Source: Mycobacterium sp.
GTDB lineage: Bacteria; Actinomycetota; Actinomycetes; Mycobacteriales; Mycobacteriaceae
DNA length: 61,369 bases
Assembly (NCBI GenBank): GCA_023264735.1
Contig: JAHFVD010000024.1
Span: forward strand, 1-61,369
Direction of reading: 5' to 3'
This document shows, in pieces, positions 27,212 to 35,504 of this stretch. The notes below the pieces were generated by a model, which saw only the letters and a list, made by a program, of their open reading frames with translations, had not been told where the DNA came from and did no database searches. Position 1 is the stretch's first letter; every line of letters begins with the position of its first letter. Both the position numbers and the translations under genes were made by a program.

Positions 27212-27919
27212 TCAGAACGCGGTGATGCCGTCCCAATCCACGAGTGTCCACCCGATCACCGGGTTGCCGGTCACCACGATTCGGCCGGTGTTGGGCAGCG
27301 GATGGTCGGTGGCCAGGCTGTTCTTGGCATTGCGTGCGTTCAGCAGGGTCCACATCATGATCGAGGCGGCGCTGGAGAAGGCCACCGGCTTGTTGTTGCC
27401 GCTGGCGTAGATGCGGTGTACCGCCTCGGTGAACTTCCCGTTGAAGTCGGTGCCGCTGACCGATCCCGGGATGCTGAAGCTGGTGTCCCCGCGCAGCCAG
27501 TCGGCCGGGGCCACCATATACGTGATGGCGGCTTTGTCTTCCCTGCCGCCGTCGAACCAGCCCGCGGGGATCTCGTTGAGGCCCGGCAACACGGTCACGT
27601 TTTCCCCGAGGGCCTTGGACATCGGGGCGGCGGTCTGCTGGGCACGAACGAGCTCCGAGGCGTAGATGCCGTCGTACTTGTTGCTTTGCAGCCGGCTGGC
27701 CACGGCGTCGGCCTGTTGCTGGCCGGTCGGCGTGAGTGACGGCCCGGGCACCGATGTGTCGATGATGCCGTTGGCGTTGGCTTCCGACTGCCCGTGCCGG
27801 ATAAATGTCAGCGTGATCGTGCGCTCGCTCGGCGTGGACGAACTGCAGGAGGCGAGCAGTACGGCCGCCAACAGCGCAGCGAGGATCGCGACGAGGGTCC
27901 GAGTGCGGGAAACAGGCAT
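27212..27919 (-). CDS. lpqD: LpqD, phosphoglycerate-mutase-like lipoprotein
   Basis: A 235-residue exported lipoprotein. The signal peptide ends in the lipobox LASC with lipidated Cys25. A histidine-phosphatase domain follows, with the RHG motif FIRHGQSEAN (His42) and the second half around SSAASIMMWTLL. In the second half the usual catalytic His position is not evident, so activity is uncertain. Position and sequence match Rv3390. The ATG at 27919 is chosen because it gives a proper signal sequence. It is divergent from htdY. Confidence 0.88.
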   Translation of the reverse strand: MPVSRTRTLVAILAALLAAVLLASCSSSTPSERTITLTFIRHGQSEANANGIIDTSVPGPSLTPTGQQQADAVASRLQSNKYDGIYASELVRAQQTAAPMSKALGENVTVLPGLNEIPAGWFDGGREDKAAITYMVAPADWLRGDTSFSIPGSVSGTDFNGKFTEAVHRIYASGNNKPVAFSSAASIMMWTLLNARNAKNSLATDHPLPNTGRIVVTGNPVIGWTLVDWDGITAF

Positions 27920-28011
27920 GGTCCTAGCGTGCACTGTCCACCGCTGTGGTGGGTGCGATTTCCGCAGTGCGACTATGGAGTTTCTCCGTCCACGACCCCA
28001 GGAGTGCGGCA

Positions 28012-28878
28012 ATGCCCATCGACCCCACGGCAATCGGAGCTCTCACCGACGCTCAGCCCTACCAGTGGACCGATCGCGACACGATGCTCTACGCGCTCGG
28101 TGTGGGCGCGGGCACCGACGACCTGCCCTTCACCACCGACAACAGTCATGACATCGCCCAGCAGGTGCTGCCGACCTTCGCCGTCATCTGCTGCCCGGCG
28201 TTCGGCGCCGCCACCAAGGTGGGCTCGTTCAACTGGGGCATGCTGCTGCACGGATCGCAGGAGATCCGTTTGCACGCGCCGCTGCCCGCCTCCGGTGAAC
28301 TGTCGGTGGTCTCCGAGGTCGCCGACATCCAGGACAAGGGCGAGGGCAAGAACGCGATCATCGTGATGCGCGGCCGGGGCACCGATCCGGCCACCGGTGA
28401 GTTGATCGCCGAGACGCTGTCGACCGCCGTCATCCGCGGAGAAGGTGGCTTCGGCGGGCAGCCCGGTCAGCGACCGGCCGCCCCGGAATTCCCCGACCGT
28501 GAGCCCGACGCCCGCATCGCCATGGAAACCCGCAGCGACCAGGCGTTGATCTACCGGCTCTCCGGTGACCGCAATCCTCTGCACAGCGATCCGTGGTTCG
28601 CCCGCGAGCTGGCCGGTTTCGACAGGCCGATCCTGCACGGGCTCTGCACGTACGGATTCGCCGGGCGCGCACTGCTTTCCGAGCTTGCGGGCAACGACGC
28701 CGCGAAGCTCACGGCGGTCAGCGCGCGGTTCTCGGCGCCGGTGTTTCCGGGTGAGACGTTGACGACCTCGATCTGGCGCACCGAGCCTGGTCGTGCGGTC
28801 TTTTCCACGGAAGCCAGTGGACCCGACGGCTCGAACGCGCGGATCGTGCTCGACGACGGTTCGGCCGAATACGCCTAA
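28012..28878 (+). CDS. htdY: HtdY-like MaoC (R)-specific enoyl/3-hydroxyacyl dehydratase
   Basis: A 288-residue double hot-dog dehydratase (Rv3389c-like). The C-terminal half carries the hydratase-2 signature YRLSGDRNPLHSDPWFA with the catalytic Asp and His. The N-terminal half is a degenerate hot dog (VLPTFAVICCPAFGAATKVG). It hydrates or dehydrates long-chain enoyl/3-hydroxyacyl thioesters, possibly in mycolate or cholesterol metabolism. AGGAG at about 28001 precedes the ATG at 28012. The stop overlaps that of the convergent VIT1-like gene by 4 bp. Confidence 0.93.
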   Translation: MPIDPTAIGALTDAQPYQWTDRDTMLYALGVGAGTDDLPFTTDNSHDIAQQVLPTFAVICCPAFGAATKVGSFNWGMLLHGSQEIRLHAPLPASGELSVVSEVADIQDKGEGKNAIIVMRGRGTDPATGELIAETLSTAVIRGEGGFGGQPGQRPAAPEFPDREPDARIAMETRSDQALIYRLSGDRNPLHSDPWFARELAGFDRPILHGLCTYGFAGRALLSELAGNDAAKLTAVSARFSAPVFPGETLTTSIWRTEPGRAVFSTEASGPDGSNARIVLDDGSAEYA

Positions 28879-29600
28879 CCCACCGCGCCGCCGACCAGGT
28901 GGCCGATACCGAACGTGATCCCCATCGCCAGCGCACCGCCGATGACCACCCGGGCTATCGCCCGACGAGGGTTGGCGCCCCCGAGTCGTGCGCTGATAAA
29001 GCCGGTGACCGCCAGCGCTATCAGCACCGCGGCGAAGGTGATCGGCACCCGCAGGGAGGGCGGCGGTAACAGGATCGCCAGCAGCGGAAGGATGGCGCCG
29101 ACGGTGAACGCGATGGCCGACGAGATTGCGGCCTGCCACGGGTTGGTCAGTTCGTCGGGGTCGAGGCGTAGTTCGATGTCGACGTGTGCGGCGAACGCAT
29201 CGTGGTCGGTGAGCTCCTCGGCCACGGTTCGGGCGGTTGCCGGGCTCAGGCCCTTGGCCTCGTAAAGCGCTGCCAACTCGTCGAGTTCGGCGGCCGGCTC
29301 GGTTTCCAACTCGCGGCGTTCCTTGCCCAGCATCGCCGACTCGGAATCGCGCTGGGTGCTGACCGACACGTACTCACCGACGGCCATCGACAGGGCTCCC
29401 GCGGCCAGTGCGGCGATTCCGGCGGTGAAGATCGGCCCGCGCTCGGTGGATGCCGCGGCCACGCCGACGACGATGCCCGCTGTGGACACGATCCCGTCAT
29501 TGGCCCCGAGCACCCCGGCGCGCAGCCAGTTCAGCCGGCTGCCGAAGGCGCCGTGGTGGGGCTCGTAGGGGTGTGCTGGTGGGTCCGCAGGCGTTGTCAC
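28875..29600 (-). CDS. VIT1/CCC1-family iron/manganese transporter-like membrane protein
   Basis: A 241-residue integral membrane protein. The family hallmark GANDGIVSTAGIVVGVAAAS is in the first membrane segment, and ALSMAVGEYVSVSTQRDSE is at the second. An acidic, helical cytoplasmic segment (about 95-155) in VIT1 relatives binds metal. Three C-terminal transmembrane helices follow. It probably moves Fe2+ or Mn2+ out of the cytosol. The GTG start overlaps the DUF899 gene stop as GTGA, so translation is coupled. Confidence 0.9.
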   Translation of the reverse strand: MTTPADPPAHPYEPHHGAFGSRLNWLRAGVLGANDGIVSTAGIVVGVAAASTERGPIFTAGIAALAAGALSMAVGEYVSVSTQRDSESAMLGKERRELETEPAAELDELAALYEAKGLSPATARTVAEELTDHDAFAAHVDIELRLDPDELTNPWQAAISSAIAFTVGAILPLLAILLPPPSLRVPITFAAVLIALAVTGFISARLGGANPRRAIARVVIGGALAMGITFGIGHLVGGAVG

Positions 29601-30289
29601 GTGTGCAGCGTAGGACTTTCGCCGTAGGCCCGCGCGATGTCGGGCGAGTCCGCCCAGCCCGAGTACGTCGGGCGCTGCGGCCAGCCGTCGGGGGAGTCCT
29701 GCCACTCCTCCTGGCGCCCCCACGGAAGGAGATCGATGAGGGCAAAGGAGTGACTGAGCTGCTCGGTCCCGCGGCCGTTGGTGTGCCAGGTGCGATAGAC
29801 GGTTTCGCCGTCGCGCAAGAAGACGTTGACCCCGAATCCCGCACCGGGGCCGGCATCGACGTCGGCGCCGAAAGTGCTGTCCGAGGACGAGTACCAATCC
29901 ATTTTGTTGCCGACTTTGGCCTTGTACGCCAACGCTTCTCGAATCGGGCCGTTGGTGACGATGACGAAGCGGGCGTCGTAGCTCTCGAGGAATTCCAGTC
30001 GGGTGAACTGTGAGGTGAACCCGGTGCATCCCGGGCACTGCCATTCCTGACCATCGGTCCACATGTGGTTGTAGACGATCAACTGGGAACGCCCGTCGAA
30101 CACGTCGGCCAGCGAGACCGGTCCGTCGGCGCCGATGAGAATGTAGTCCGGCAGTTGGACCATCGGCAGGCGACGGCGCTGCGCGGCGATCGCATCGAGT
30201 TCGCGGGTGGCGGCCTTCTCGCGCTTGCGGAGTTCGTCGAGCGCGGCGCGCCAGGTCTGCTGGTCGACTACCGGGGGCAGGGCGGTCAT
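29597..30289 (-). CDS. DUF899 thioredoxin-fold protein
   Basis: A 230-residue cytoplasmic protein with a thioredoxin-like fold of the DUF899 family. A CxxC pair sits in WQCPGCTGFTS (around residues 82-92), preceded by LIVYNHMW. The C-terminal part, GVNVFLRDGETVYRTWHTNG, is typical of the family. The function is not established, though a redox or peroxiredoxin-like role has been supposed from the fold. It is translationally coupled (4-bp overlap) to the VIT1-like transporter, which hints at metal or oxidative-stress handling. Confidence 0.88.
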   Translation of the reverse strand: MTALPPVVDQQTWRAALDELRKREKAATRELDAIAAQRRRLPMVQLPDYILIGADGPVSLADVFDGRSQLIVYNHMWTDGQEWQCPGCTGFTSQFTRLEFLESYDARFVIVTNGPIREALAYKAKVGNKMDWYSSSDSTFGADVDAGPGAGFGVNVFLRDGETVYRTWHTNGRGTEQLSHSFALIDLLPWGRQEEWQDSPDGWPQRPTYSGWADSPDIARAYGESPTLHT

Positions 30290-30356
30290 GTGCGGCTCCT
30301 TGTCGTCGGGTTCCTTCACAAGGATTGACTCGCCCCGCCCCCGATAGTCATCGGAG

Positions 30357-31196
30357 CTAGCCGCGCTTGCTGTGCCCGGAGCCGGCGCTGCCCTTGGCAC
30401 TGGCCTTGGCGGATGCCGCCTTGCGGCTGCTGCTCGCCGGTGTCTTGGGCTTAGACCGAGCCGAAGACGCCGTGCCCGACGGTGCGTCCGGTGTGACGGT
30501 TGCGGCCACCGCTTTGGGGGTCGCCGCCGCGGCGGCCGGTTTCTTGAACGGCAGCGTGATCGTCGGCAGCGGCGTGTAGAGCGCGGACGCCAGCACGTTC
30601 CGGATGATGATCGGGATCGCGATGGGGCCATTGACGCCGATGAGTCCGAACGTGCTGTTCAATGCGGCGTCGAGGAACACCGCGGGCGCCTCGAGCAAGC
30701 CGAGCAGGAGATTGCTACTCGTGGTGATGGATTCGAACGCCAGCTGAGCGGCGAGGAAGGGCGTCTTGATCTGCTCGCCGATCGCAGGGATCACATCATC
30801 GACGATGCCCTTGCCGAGAACAGCGATCTTGTCCAAGTGGCTGAGGATCTCGCCAGGAATGTCGGCGCCGTGGCCGGTGACCAGCTGCACGCCATAGATC
30901 AACGGATTGAGCAGGAGCTGCGTGGCGACCGGCGCGATGAAGATCGGGTTCGGCAACGGGAAGCTGCTGTTCAACCCGATGAACAACGCGCCGATCTGGA
31001 CCACGTTGCTGACGGTGTTGGTGACGAGGTCAGACCAGGCGTCAGTGAGCTGAACGGCTTGGGTCGAAATGGTCGCTGGAGAGAGGTCTAGCGCATGCAT
31101 TTCGGGCGGCGTGACCGTGACGGGCGATAGGGCCAGTGCCCCCGCGGTGGTCAGCGCGGCGGCGGCGAGCATCGGGCGACGGATGGCACGTTCCAT
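30357..31196 (-). CDS. exported envelope protein, tandem paralogue 1 of 3
   Basis: A 279-residue secreted protein: signal sequence (about 1-30, LAAAALTTAGALALSPVTV), a mostly hydrophobic helical body (about 40-205), and a Lys/Ala/Ser-rich tail ending GSGHSKRG. The conserved core is STQAVQLTDAWSDLVTNTV, SITTSSNLLLGLLEAPAVFL and NSTFGLIGVNGPIA. I do not recognise a characterised family. Databases may label relatives as GjpA-like outer-membrane porins, an assignment I recall only weakly. The ATG at 31196 follows GGGAG on the minus strand. It is the most downstream of three tandem copies. Confidence 0.75.
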   Translation of the reverse strand: MERAIRRPMLAAAALTTAGALALSPVTVTPPEMHALDLSPATISTQAVQLTDAWSDLVTNTVSNVVQIGALFIGLNSSFPLPNPIFIAPVATQLLLNPLIYGVQLVTGHGADIPGEILSHLDKIAVLGKGIVDDVIPAIGEQIKTPFLAAQLAFESITTSSNLLLGLLEAPAVFLDAALNSTFGLIGVNGPIAIPIIIRNVLASALYTPLPTITLPFKKPAAAAATPKAVAATVTPDAPSGTASSARSKPKTPASSSRKAASAKASAKGSAGSGHSKRG

Positions 31197-31350
31197 CAAA
31201 TTGTTTCTCCCTTATAGAGGCGGCGTCGACGGGGTTTCGTCGGCTTCAATTCCCAGCCGGGAATCCGCCGTGTAATACCCTTACCGCAGCCTTCAGCGAA
31301 TGAACAGATATTTGCCTACGAAATATCGGGTCGCGGCGCTCAGTGCGGAT

Positions 31351-32184
31351 CTAGCCGCGCTTGCTGTGCCCCTGTCCGGCGTTGTTGTTGTTGGTTTTGG
31401 CGGATGCCGCCGGCTTGCGCTTGCCGCTGGCTGTCGACGAGGGCGCCTTGGGCTTCGAGCGGGCCGAGCTTGCGGTGCCCGACGGTGCAGTCTGCTTGAC
31501 GGTGACCGCGGTCGTCTTTGACGCGGCCTTCTTGAACGGCAGGGCGGCCGGCGGCGCGGTAAAGAGCGCTTGTGCCACGACGTTTCGGATGATGAATCCG
31601 AGCGAGATCGGACCGGCGGGGCCGATGAGCCCGTACTGGCTGTTCAGGGCAGCATTCAGGAACACTGCGGGTGCTTCGAACAAGCCGAGCAGCAGATTGC
31701 TGCTCGTGGTGATGGATTCGAATGCCAGCTGGAGCGCCTGAAAAGGTGCCTGTATCTCCTTGACGATGGCCCCAGGCACATCCTTGCCAATGGCCTGAGC
31801 TACAACGGCGAGATTGTTGATGTGGGCGATGATCTCCGTCGGGACCTTGGCGCCCTCGCCGGTCAACAGTTGCACGGCATACGTCAGGGGATTGACCACC
31901 AAGAGTTGGGTGAGGAGGGGTGCGACGAAAATCGGATTCGGCAGGGGATAGACGGGATTTGCGCCGACGATCAACTGTCCCATCAGGATTCCACTGACGA
32001 GGGTGTCGTTGAGCAGATCGAACCACGCGTCGGTGAGCACAACCTCCTGCGTTGAGACGCGCAGCGGCGAGACGCCTGCTGCGTGCAGGTCGGACGGTGT
32101 GACGGTGATGGGTGACAACGCCAGCGCACCGGCGGTCGTCAGGGCGGCAGCGGTCAGCATGGGGCGGCGGACGGCTGATGTCAT
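31351..32184 (-). CDS. exported envelope protein, tandem paralogue 2 of 3
   Basis: A 277-residue paralogue of the flanking genes with the same plan: signal peptide, hydrophobic helical body and a charged tail ending GQGHSKRG. The core SITTSSNLLLGLFEAPAVFL is nearly identical to copy 1, and the DNA there is also almost identical, pointing to a recent duplication. The N-terminus after signal cleavage includes RVSTQEVVLTDAWFDLLNDT. GGGAG lies before the ATG. It is separated from copy 1 by 154 bp with no gene, and from copy 3 by 47 bp. Confidence 0.75.
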   Translation of the reverse strand: MTSAVRRPMLTAAALTTAGALALSPITVTPSDLHAAGVSPLRVSTQEVVLTDAWFDLLNDTLVSGILMGQLIVGANPVYPLPNPIFVAPLLTQLLVVNPLTYAVQLLTGEGAKVPTEIIAHINNLAVVAQAIGKDVPGAIVKEIQAPFQALQLAFESITTSSNLLLGLFEAPAVFLNAALNSQYGLIGPAGPISLGFIIRNVVAQALFTAPPAALPFKKAASKTTAVTVKQTAPSGTASSARSKPKAPSSTASGKRKPAASAKTNNNNAGQGHSKRG

Positions 32185-32231
32185 CGCGATGTATCTCCCT
32201 TGTGGGTAGGTGGGTGGGTGTTGGGTTTGGC

Positions 32232-33089
32232 CTAGCCGCGGTTGCTGTGTCCCTTACCGGTGCCGTTTTTGGTGCTGGATTTCGCGGCTGGCGCCTTGTT
32301 GGATTTCGCGGATGCCTCGCGGCTGCCGCTCGCGGGTGCGGCGGGCTTGGATCGGGCTGAGGAGGCGGTGCCTGAGGGCGTGGCGGTTGTGGCGGCCGCC
32401 GATGGCGGCTTCGATGTCGCGGCGGCGGCCTTCTTGAACGGCAGCACAATCGGGGGTATCGGGGTTTCGATGGCCTTGGCCAGCGCATTGCGGATGTAGA
32501 TCGGGGCGGCGATCGGACCGTTGAAGCCGAGCAGTCCGTACTGGCTGTTGAGAGCGAAATCCAGAAACACCGCGGGCGCTTCGAGCAAGGCGATCAGCTT
32601 GTTGGTGGTGTTGGCGTAGTAGGTGATCGCGGCTTGGACGGCGGCGAACGGCGTCTGCAGCTGAGCGACGATGATCCCGGGCAGGTCGTTGGAAAGACCC
32701 ACGCCGATGTTCTCGATCTTGCCGAGATGGGTCAGGATCTCGTTCGGGATCTGGCCACCCTGACCGGTGAGAAGCTGTCCGACATAGACCAGCTGGTTGA
32801 GCACGAGTTGCGTGGCGATCGGCGCCAGCGGGATCGTCGGGTTGGGTAGCGGGGCGCCGCTATCCAGCCCGAGGACCATGCCAGCGAGCTGAATCGTGCT
32901 CCCGACGGTGTTGGTGAGCAATTCCGACCAGGCGTCGGTGAGCTGAACCACTTGGGTGGAGATGCGGACTGCCGACACACTTGGCGCGTGGATATCGTTC
33001 GGGGCGATAGTGATCGGTGCCAGCGTCAGTGCGCCGGCAGTGGTGAGCGCGGCGGCGGCGAGCAACGAGCGGCGGGCGGCGTGGTCCAT
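32232..33089 (-). CDS. exported envelope protein, tandem paralogue 3 of 3
   Basis: A 285-residue member of the same family and the most diverged. The core reads YYANTTNKLIALLEAPAVFL and NSQYGLLGFNGPIAAPIYI; the tail is rich in Lys/Ser/Ala and ends GKGHSNRG. The signal segment is LLAAAALTTAGALTLAPITI. The ATG at 33089 is preferred (AAGGAG 11 bases upstream). It is first in the row, 108 bp after the helR stop, so it may carry the promoter for all three genes. Confidence 0.75.
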   Translation of the reverse strand: MDHAARRSLLAAAALTTAGALTLAPITIAPNDIHAPSVSAVRISTQVVQLTDAWSELLTNTVGSTIQLAGMVLGLDSGAPLPNPTIPLAPIATQLVLNQLVYVGQLLTGQGGQIPNEILTHLGKIENIGVGLSNDLPGIIVAQLQTPFAAVQAAITYYANTTNKLIALLEAPAVFLDFALNSQYGLLGFNGPIAAPIYIRNALAKAIETPIPPIVLPFKKAAAATSKPPSAAATTATPSGTASSARSKPAAPASGSREASAKSNKAPAAKSSTKNGTGKGHSNRG

Positions 33090-33197
33090 CCGAGAGTGTC
33101 TCCTTCTGGAGAGGGGGGCCACGCATAGCTTTCCAGCTGTGCACAGCGAGCGCACAGAATTTTGCCAGCTTTGGTATCCAGCGGTGGTCTGGCGCCT

Positions 33198-35444
33198 TCA
33201 GCGCTCGTCGTCGGCGAGCCCGGTCAGTGCCGCGGCCAGTGGGTGCTGATGCAACACACCCAGCCGCTGGGTGGCGCGAGTGAGGGCGACATACAGTTCG
33301 GCCGCCCCGCGCGGCCCGTCCGCGAGGATGCGATCCGGCTCCACCACCAGCACCGCGTCGAATTCCAGGCCCTTGGTCTCCGAGGGCGCGACCGCGCCGG
33401 GCACGTCCGGCGGCCCGATCACGATGCTCGTGCCCTCCCGTGCGGCTTCGGATGCGACGAATTCCTCGATGGCGGCCGATAGGTGGTCGGCGGTGACGCG
33501 CCTGGACCAGGGCCGGATGCCGCACGCGCGCACCGACTCCGGTGCCCGGACGTCGGGTGCGAAGTCGGCGAGCAACGCGGCGGCGACGGTCATGATTTCG
33601 GCGGGGGTTCGGTAGTTCACCGAGAGCGACCGGTACACCCACCGGCCGGGTACGTACGGCTCCAGCATCTCGGCCCACGACATCGCCCCGGCCATCGAGC
33701 GGCGTTGCGCGAGGTCGCCGACCACCGTGAAGGACCGGCTCGGGCAGCGGCGCATCAGTACCCGCCAGTCCATCTCCGACAGCTCCTGTGCCTCGTCCAC
33801 CACGACGTGCCGGTAGGTCCAGTCCCGGTCGGCAGCGGCGCGTTCGGCGAGATCCCGGGTGTCGCGCTCGATGAAGCGCTCGGCGAGGTCTTCGGCGTCG
33901 ATCAAGTCCTGCGCCAGCAGATGATCCTCGTCGTCCATCAGATCCTCGCGGGCCACCATGTTCTCCAACACGCCTGCGGCATAATCTGTTTCGGCGATTC
34001 GGTCTCGTTCGGCGGCTTCGTCGGTGCGCTTGTCGCGGCCCAGTAGGTCGACCAGTTCGTCGAGCAACGGCACGTCTGACACCGTCCAGGCGGTGCCGTC
34101 TTCCCGCTGCAGCGCCAGATGGGCGCCTGCGGCGCGCAGCCGCGTGGTCGAGGTGTACAGCGTGGCCAACACGTCCTCCGGTGTCAGCACCGGCCAGAGT
34201 TCGTCGAGGGCGGCCGCGAACTGCTCGTGCTCATCAAGCTCGTCGACGAGGTCGACCCGAACCTTCTCCCAGGCGTCGCGATCGTCGCGGGTCAGCCAGC
34301 CGCGCCCGATCCGGGCGATCGCGCGTTCGGTCAGCACGTAGGTGATGATCTCGCGGAACACCGCGCGAGCCGCGTTGTGCGGCAGCTTGCTCGTGCGGGC
34401 CTCCTCGACGGCCCATTGGGCTGTCTCGGCATCGATCCGCATGGTGACGTCGGCCAGCTGGATTCGCAGCGGCTCTTCCGGTATCCGCTGGCGGTCGGTG
34501 ATCGCGGCCGCCAGCACGTCCAGCATTGCGCGGGAACCCTTGATGCGGGCGACATCCGGGGCATCATCGGCGGTGACATGCAGTCCGGGAACCAGGTCGC
34601 CGACTGTCATGAACACCACCTCCGACTCGCCCAGCGACGGCAGCACCCGGCTGATGTGGTCCATGAATGCCTGGTTTGGTCCCACGACCAGCACTCCGTG
34701 GCGTTCGATCCGCTCCCGTTGGGTGTAGAGCAGGTAGGCGACGCGATGCAGAGCCACCACGGTCTTGCCGGTGCCCGGTCCGCCCTCGATGACCAGGACC
34801 CCCGGATGGTCATGCCGGATGATCTCGTCCTGCTCGGCCTGGATGGTCGCCACGATGTCGCGCATGCCCTCGCCGCGGGGCGCGTTGACCGCCGCGAGTA
34901 GGGCCGCGTCGCTGCTGAAGGGGCTGTCGTCGCCGGCGTCGGGATCGGGGCGGCCGAAGACCTCGTCAGTGAAATCGACCAGTCGTCGCCCGACGGAGTG
35001 GAACTGGCGCCGCCGGCGCATACCCTCCGGGCTTGCGGCGGTGGCTACGTAAAAGGCACGCGCCGCTGGTGCCCGCCAGTCGAGCAGCAGCGGTTCGTGG
35101 TCGTTGTGCTCGTCGAAGATGCCGATGCGGCCGACGTAGAGCCGTTCACCCGACATCGCGTCGAGCCGTCCGAAGCACAGCCCCTGGTCGGCGACATCCA
35201 GCCGGGTCATCGATCGGGCCAGGGAGCGAACCTCGGCGTCGCGCGCCACCAGGGTTCCGCCGTCCTGCAGATCGATCGGACCCAGGAGTGCGGCTTGGTA
35301 TTGGTTCTTGACGTGCGAACGCTTGGCGTCGAGCCAGGTGTAGAGCTCTGCCAGGTATGCCTGCTCGGACTCCAGTTCGTGATCATGCGCGTGAGCCGGC
35401 ATGCGTCTCAGTTCCCCCTCAATTCCGTAGTCCGAGAAATCCAT
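33198..35444 (-). CDS. helR: HelR/HelD-type RNA polymerase recycling ATPase (UvrD-like superfamily 1)
   Basis: A 748-residue SF1 ATPase. It has an N-terminal coiled segment (about 1-55), the Walker A GGPGTGKTVVALHR at about residue 220, and the Walker B/DEAQ-like motif VVVDEAQELSEMDW. NYRTPAEIM is motif IV/V, and the C-terminal helicase motif is AELYVALTRATQRL. HelD/HelR proteins remove stalled or inhibitor-bound RNA polymerase from DNA; HelR gives rifampicin tolerance in some actinobacteria. Which of the two this is cannot be settled here. The ATG at 35444 is 60 bp from the divergent dnaE2 start, with a LexA box between. Confidence 0.85.
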   Translation of the reverse strand: MDFSDYGIEGELRRMPAHAHDHELESEQAYLAELYTWLDAKRSHVKNQYQAALLGPIDLQDGGTLVARDAEVRSLARSMTRLDVADQGLCFGRLDAMSGERLYVGRIGIFDEHNDHEPLLLDWRAPAARAFYVATAASPEGMRRRRQFHSVGRRLVDFTDEVFGRPDPDAGDDSPFSSDAALLAAVNAPRGEGMRDIVATIQAEQDEIIRHDHPGVLVIEGGPGTGKTVVALHRVAYLLYTQRERIERHGVLVVGPNQAFMDHISRVLPSLGESEVVFMTVGDLVPGLHVTADDAPDVARIKGSRAMLDVLAAAITDRQRIPEEPLRIQLADVTMRIDAETAQWAVEEARTSKLPHNAARAVFREIITYVLTERAIARIGRGWLTRDDRDAWEKVRVDLVDELDEHEQFAAALDELWPVLTPEDVLATLYTSTTRLRAAGAHLALQREDGTAWTVSDVPLLDELVDLLGRDKRTDEAAERDRIAETDYAAGVLENMVAREDLMDDEDHLLAQDLIDAEDLAERFIERDTRDLAERAAADRDWTYRHVVVDEAQELSEMDWRVLMRRCPSRSFTVVGDLAQRRSMAGAMSWAEMLEPYVPGRWVYRSLSVNYRTPAEIMTVAAALLADFAPDVRAPESVRACGIRPWSRRVTADHLSAAIEEFVASEAAREGTSIVIGPPDVPGAVAPSETKGLEFDAVLVVEPDRILADGPRGAAELYVALTRATQRLGVLHQHPLAAALTGLADDER

Positions 35445-35476
35445 CTTCGTCCAGTTTTCCCGTCGCCCGCACCACA

Positions 35477-35492
35477 TCGAACATTTGTTCGA
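35477..35492. promoter_or_regulatory. perfect LexA (SOS) box between helR and dnaE2
   Basis: TCGAACATTTGTTCGA is a full match to the mycobacterial LexA consensus. It lies 12 bp before the dnaE2 GTG and 32 bp before the helR ATG, in a 60-bp divergent gap, so LexA bound here could block both promoters. Confidence 0.93.
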
Positions 35493-35504
35493 TAAACTCG
35501 ATGG

